NCBI GenBank assembly: GCA_963822485.1
Contig: CAWGHW010000037.1
Span: 930,001 to 994,000, forward strand
DNA from: DASUBV01 sp963822485
GTDB taxonomy: Bacteria > Actinomycetota > Actinomycetes > Streptosporangiales > Streptosporangiaceae
Direction of reading: 5' to 3'
Length of the DNA stretch: 64,000 nt
Positions 63,116 to 64,000 of this stretch are shown here, one piece after another. The notes beneath the pieces were generated by a model, which searched no databases, was not told the DNA's origin, and was given only the letters and a program-made list of their open reading frames with translations. How positions within the stretch are numbered: position 1 is the first letter of the stretch; each line of letters opens with the position of its first letter. A program made the translations under genes and the position numbers.

Positions 63116-63502
63116 GTGGCGACGATGGACGAGGTGGCGCGGGTGGCGCTGGAGCTGCCCGGCGTGACCGAGGAAGAGCGGCACGGCCACCGGACCTGGA
63201 AGGTCGCGGGCAAGGCCTTCGCCTGGGAGCGGCCGTTCAGCAAGGCGGACCTGCGCCGGTTCGGCGACCAGACGCCGCCGGACGGGGAGATCCTGGCCGT
63301 GCGGGTCGAGGACCTGGGCGAGAAAGAGGCCGTGCTGGCGGCCAGCCCGACGGCGTTCTTCACCATCCCGCACTTCGACGGCTACTCGGCCATCCTCATT
63401 CAGCTGCGGCTGGTGTCGCCCCAGCCCCTGCGGGACGCCATCACCGACGGCTGGCTGGCCTGCGCCCCGCCCGCCCTCGCCAGCGACTACCTCAAGCGCT
63501 AG
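63116..63502 (+). CDS. MmcQ/YjbR family protein
   Basis: 128 residues from the GTG at 63116 (ATG at 63125 is an alternative). It has the YjbR pattern: ALELPGVTEEERHGHRTWKVAGKAFAWERP, LAVRVEDLGEKEAVLAA, FFTIPHFDGYSAILIQL and DAITDGWLACAP. These are small DNA-binding-like proteins of unknown function. Ends overlapping the DUF2855 gene by four bases, tail to tail. Confidence 0.9.
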   Translation: MATMDEVARVALELPGVTEEERHGHRTWKVAGKAFAWERPFSKADLRRFGDQTPPDGEILAVRVEDLGEKEAVLAASPTAFFTIPHFDGYSAILIQLRLVSPQPLRDAITDGWLACAPPALASDYLKR

Positions 63503-64000
63503 CCGACGCCGAGCTCGACCAGGTGGGCGCGGTCGGGCTGAACCGCGTTGGCGAGCACCTGCTGGTACACCCGGGCGGCGCCGTCGAGGCCGCGGGCGCG
63601 GTCCAGGCGCAGCCAGGTCGCGGACCGCGCGAAATCAGCCAGGGCCGCGCTGAAGTGCTCCTCCAGGGCGGGCCAGCCCAGCTCCGCGGCCCGGTCAGCG
63701 ATCCGCTGCGGCGCGGAGAACAGCCCGGAGTCCCCGTCTCCCTGATGTGTGCGGCCGGCCACCACGGTCTCGGCCAGCCGGCCACCGAGGTGGCGGCGGA
63801 CGCGGTCGCGCACGGCGGCGTTCCCGGCGATGTCCACGAGCACGGCGTCAGCCGGGGCCAGCGCCTCGACCTCGTCGTAGCCCAGGACCTGGTCGTAGTG
63901 CCGGGCCGCGAAGCCCGCATGCCCGGTCAGCCCGGTGACCGGGATCCCGCGCCGGCGCAGCAGCCAGGCCAGGCCGAGCGCGGCCTTGCTGGAGGCGCTA
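63499..64000 (-). CDS. DUF2855 family protein, partial (5' end beyond window)
   Basis: The frame is open from the right edge to the stop at 63499. The visible part starts SASSKAALGLAWLLRRRGIPV, a Rossmann-type nucleotide-binding segment, then GLTGHAGFAARHYDQVLGYDEVEAL, VLVDIAGNAAVRDRVRRHL and VVAGRTHQGDGDSG. These features match DUF2855, related to MDR-type dehydrogenases. Start and N-terminal domain lie outside the window. Confidence 0.85.
   Translation of the reverse strand, partial: SASSKAALGLAWLLRRRGIPVTGLTGHAGFAARHYDQVLGYDEVEALAPADAVLVDIAGNAAVRDRVRRHLGGRLAETVVAGRTHQGDGDSGLFSAPQRIADRAAELGWPALEEHFSAALADFARSATWLRLDRARGLDGAARVYQQVLANAVQPDRAHLVELGVG

Overview
The window comes from a very GC-rich actinomycete. 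Pointers are paired SAM methyltransferases of the actinomycete DUF574 type, a conservon (DUF742 plus small GTPase) remnant, XRE/DUF5753 with DUF397, DUF6082, an F420-type LLM oxidoreductase, a mycothiol-type DsbA nitroreductase, an MptB-like mannosyltransferase and a DprE1. I cannot place the genus. There is no rRNA, tRNA or CRISPR array, and no complete mobile element. About fifteen genes have broken reading frames, several with compensating indels inside conserved motifs. Part of this is probably sequence error, so 'pseudogene' here means 'frame broken as given'.

Left part (1-10.6 kb): a cut-off membrane protein; a frameshifted lipoprotein followed by dprE1; PspA; a DUF4037 protein; a decayed conservon; an acyl-CoA dehydrogenase; and a broken DUF222/HNH gene whose ribosome site matches the 16S 3' end over 14 bases. 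From 10.7 to 17.8 kb everything is on the minus strand: a histidine kinase and NarL-type regulator, then 27 bases later a roughly 1,000-residue iron protein (ferritin-like, two CDGSH domains, a divergent ferredoxin, a globin-like domain), then a TMEM175-type channel and a methyltransferase-NUDIX fusion. This block is the most unusual part of the window.

Middle (17.8-41.3 kb): AraC with a VOC protein; a nucleoside hydrolase, a leaderless-looking ArsR regulator, an MFS exporter and two Gfo/Idh/MocA oxidoreductases; a five-gene peptide-type ABC importer; MOSC; a divergent MFS/CGNR pair; a second DUF574 methyltransferase; a divergent EamA/LysR pair; cupin, GNAT and LLM genes; an AbiEi/DUF559-type protein; an MreB-like protein; and a divergent UspA/MarR pair with two palindromic operators.

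Island (about 41.9-45.2 kb): clearly lower GC, flanked on the left by a 5'-truncated Rossmann gene. It holds DUF397, DUF6082, XRE/DUF5753 and three small open frames with good ribosome sites.

Right part (45.2-64 kb): a truncated DUF664 gene, a secreted SGNH hydrolase, a nucleotidyltransferase-like protein, a drug exporter with a divergent ArsR regulator and an operator array, an alpha/beta hydrolase, a NUDIX enzyme and two overlapping GT-C glycosyltransferases. Next is an organosulfur operon: ROK regulator, SsuA/SsuC/SsuB-type transporter, TauD-type dioxygenase and an NtaA/SsuD-type flavin monooxygenase. The end carries a DsbA-like nitroreductase, a divergent NAD(P)H-binding/HxlR pair, a YjbR protein and a partial DUF2855 gene.
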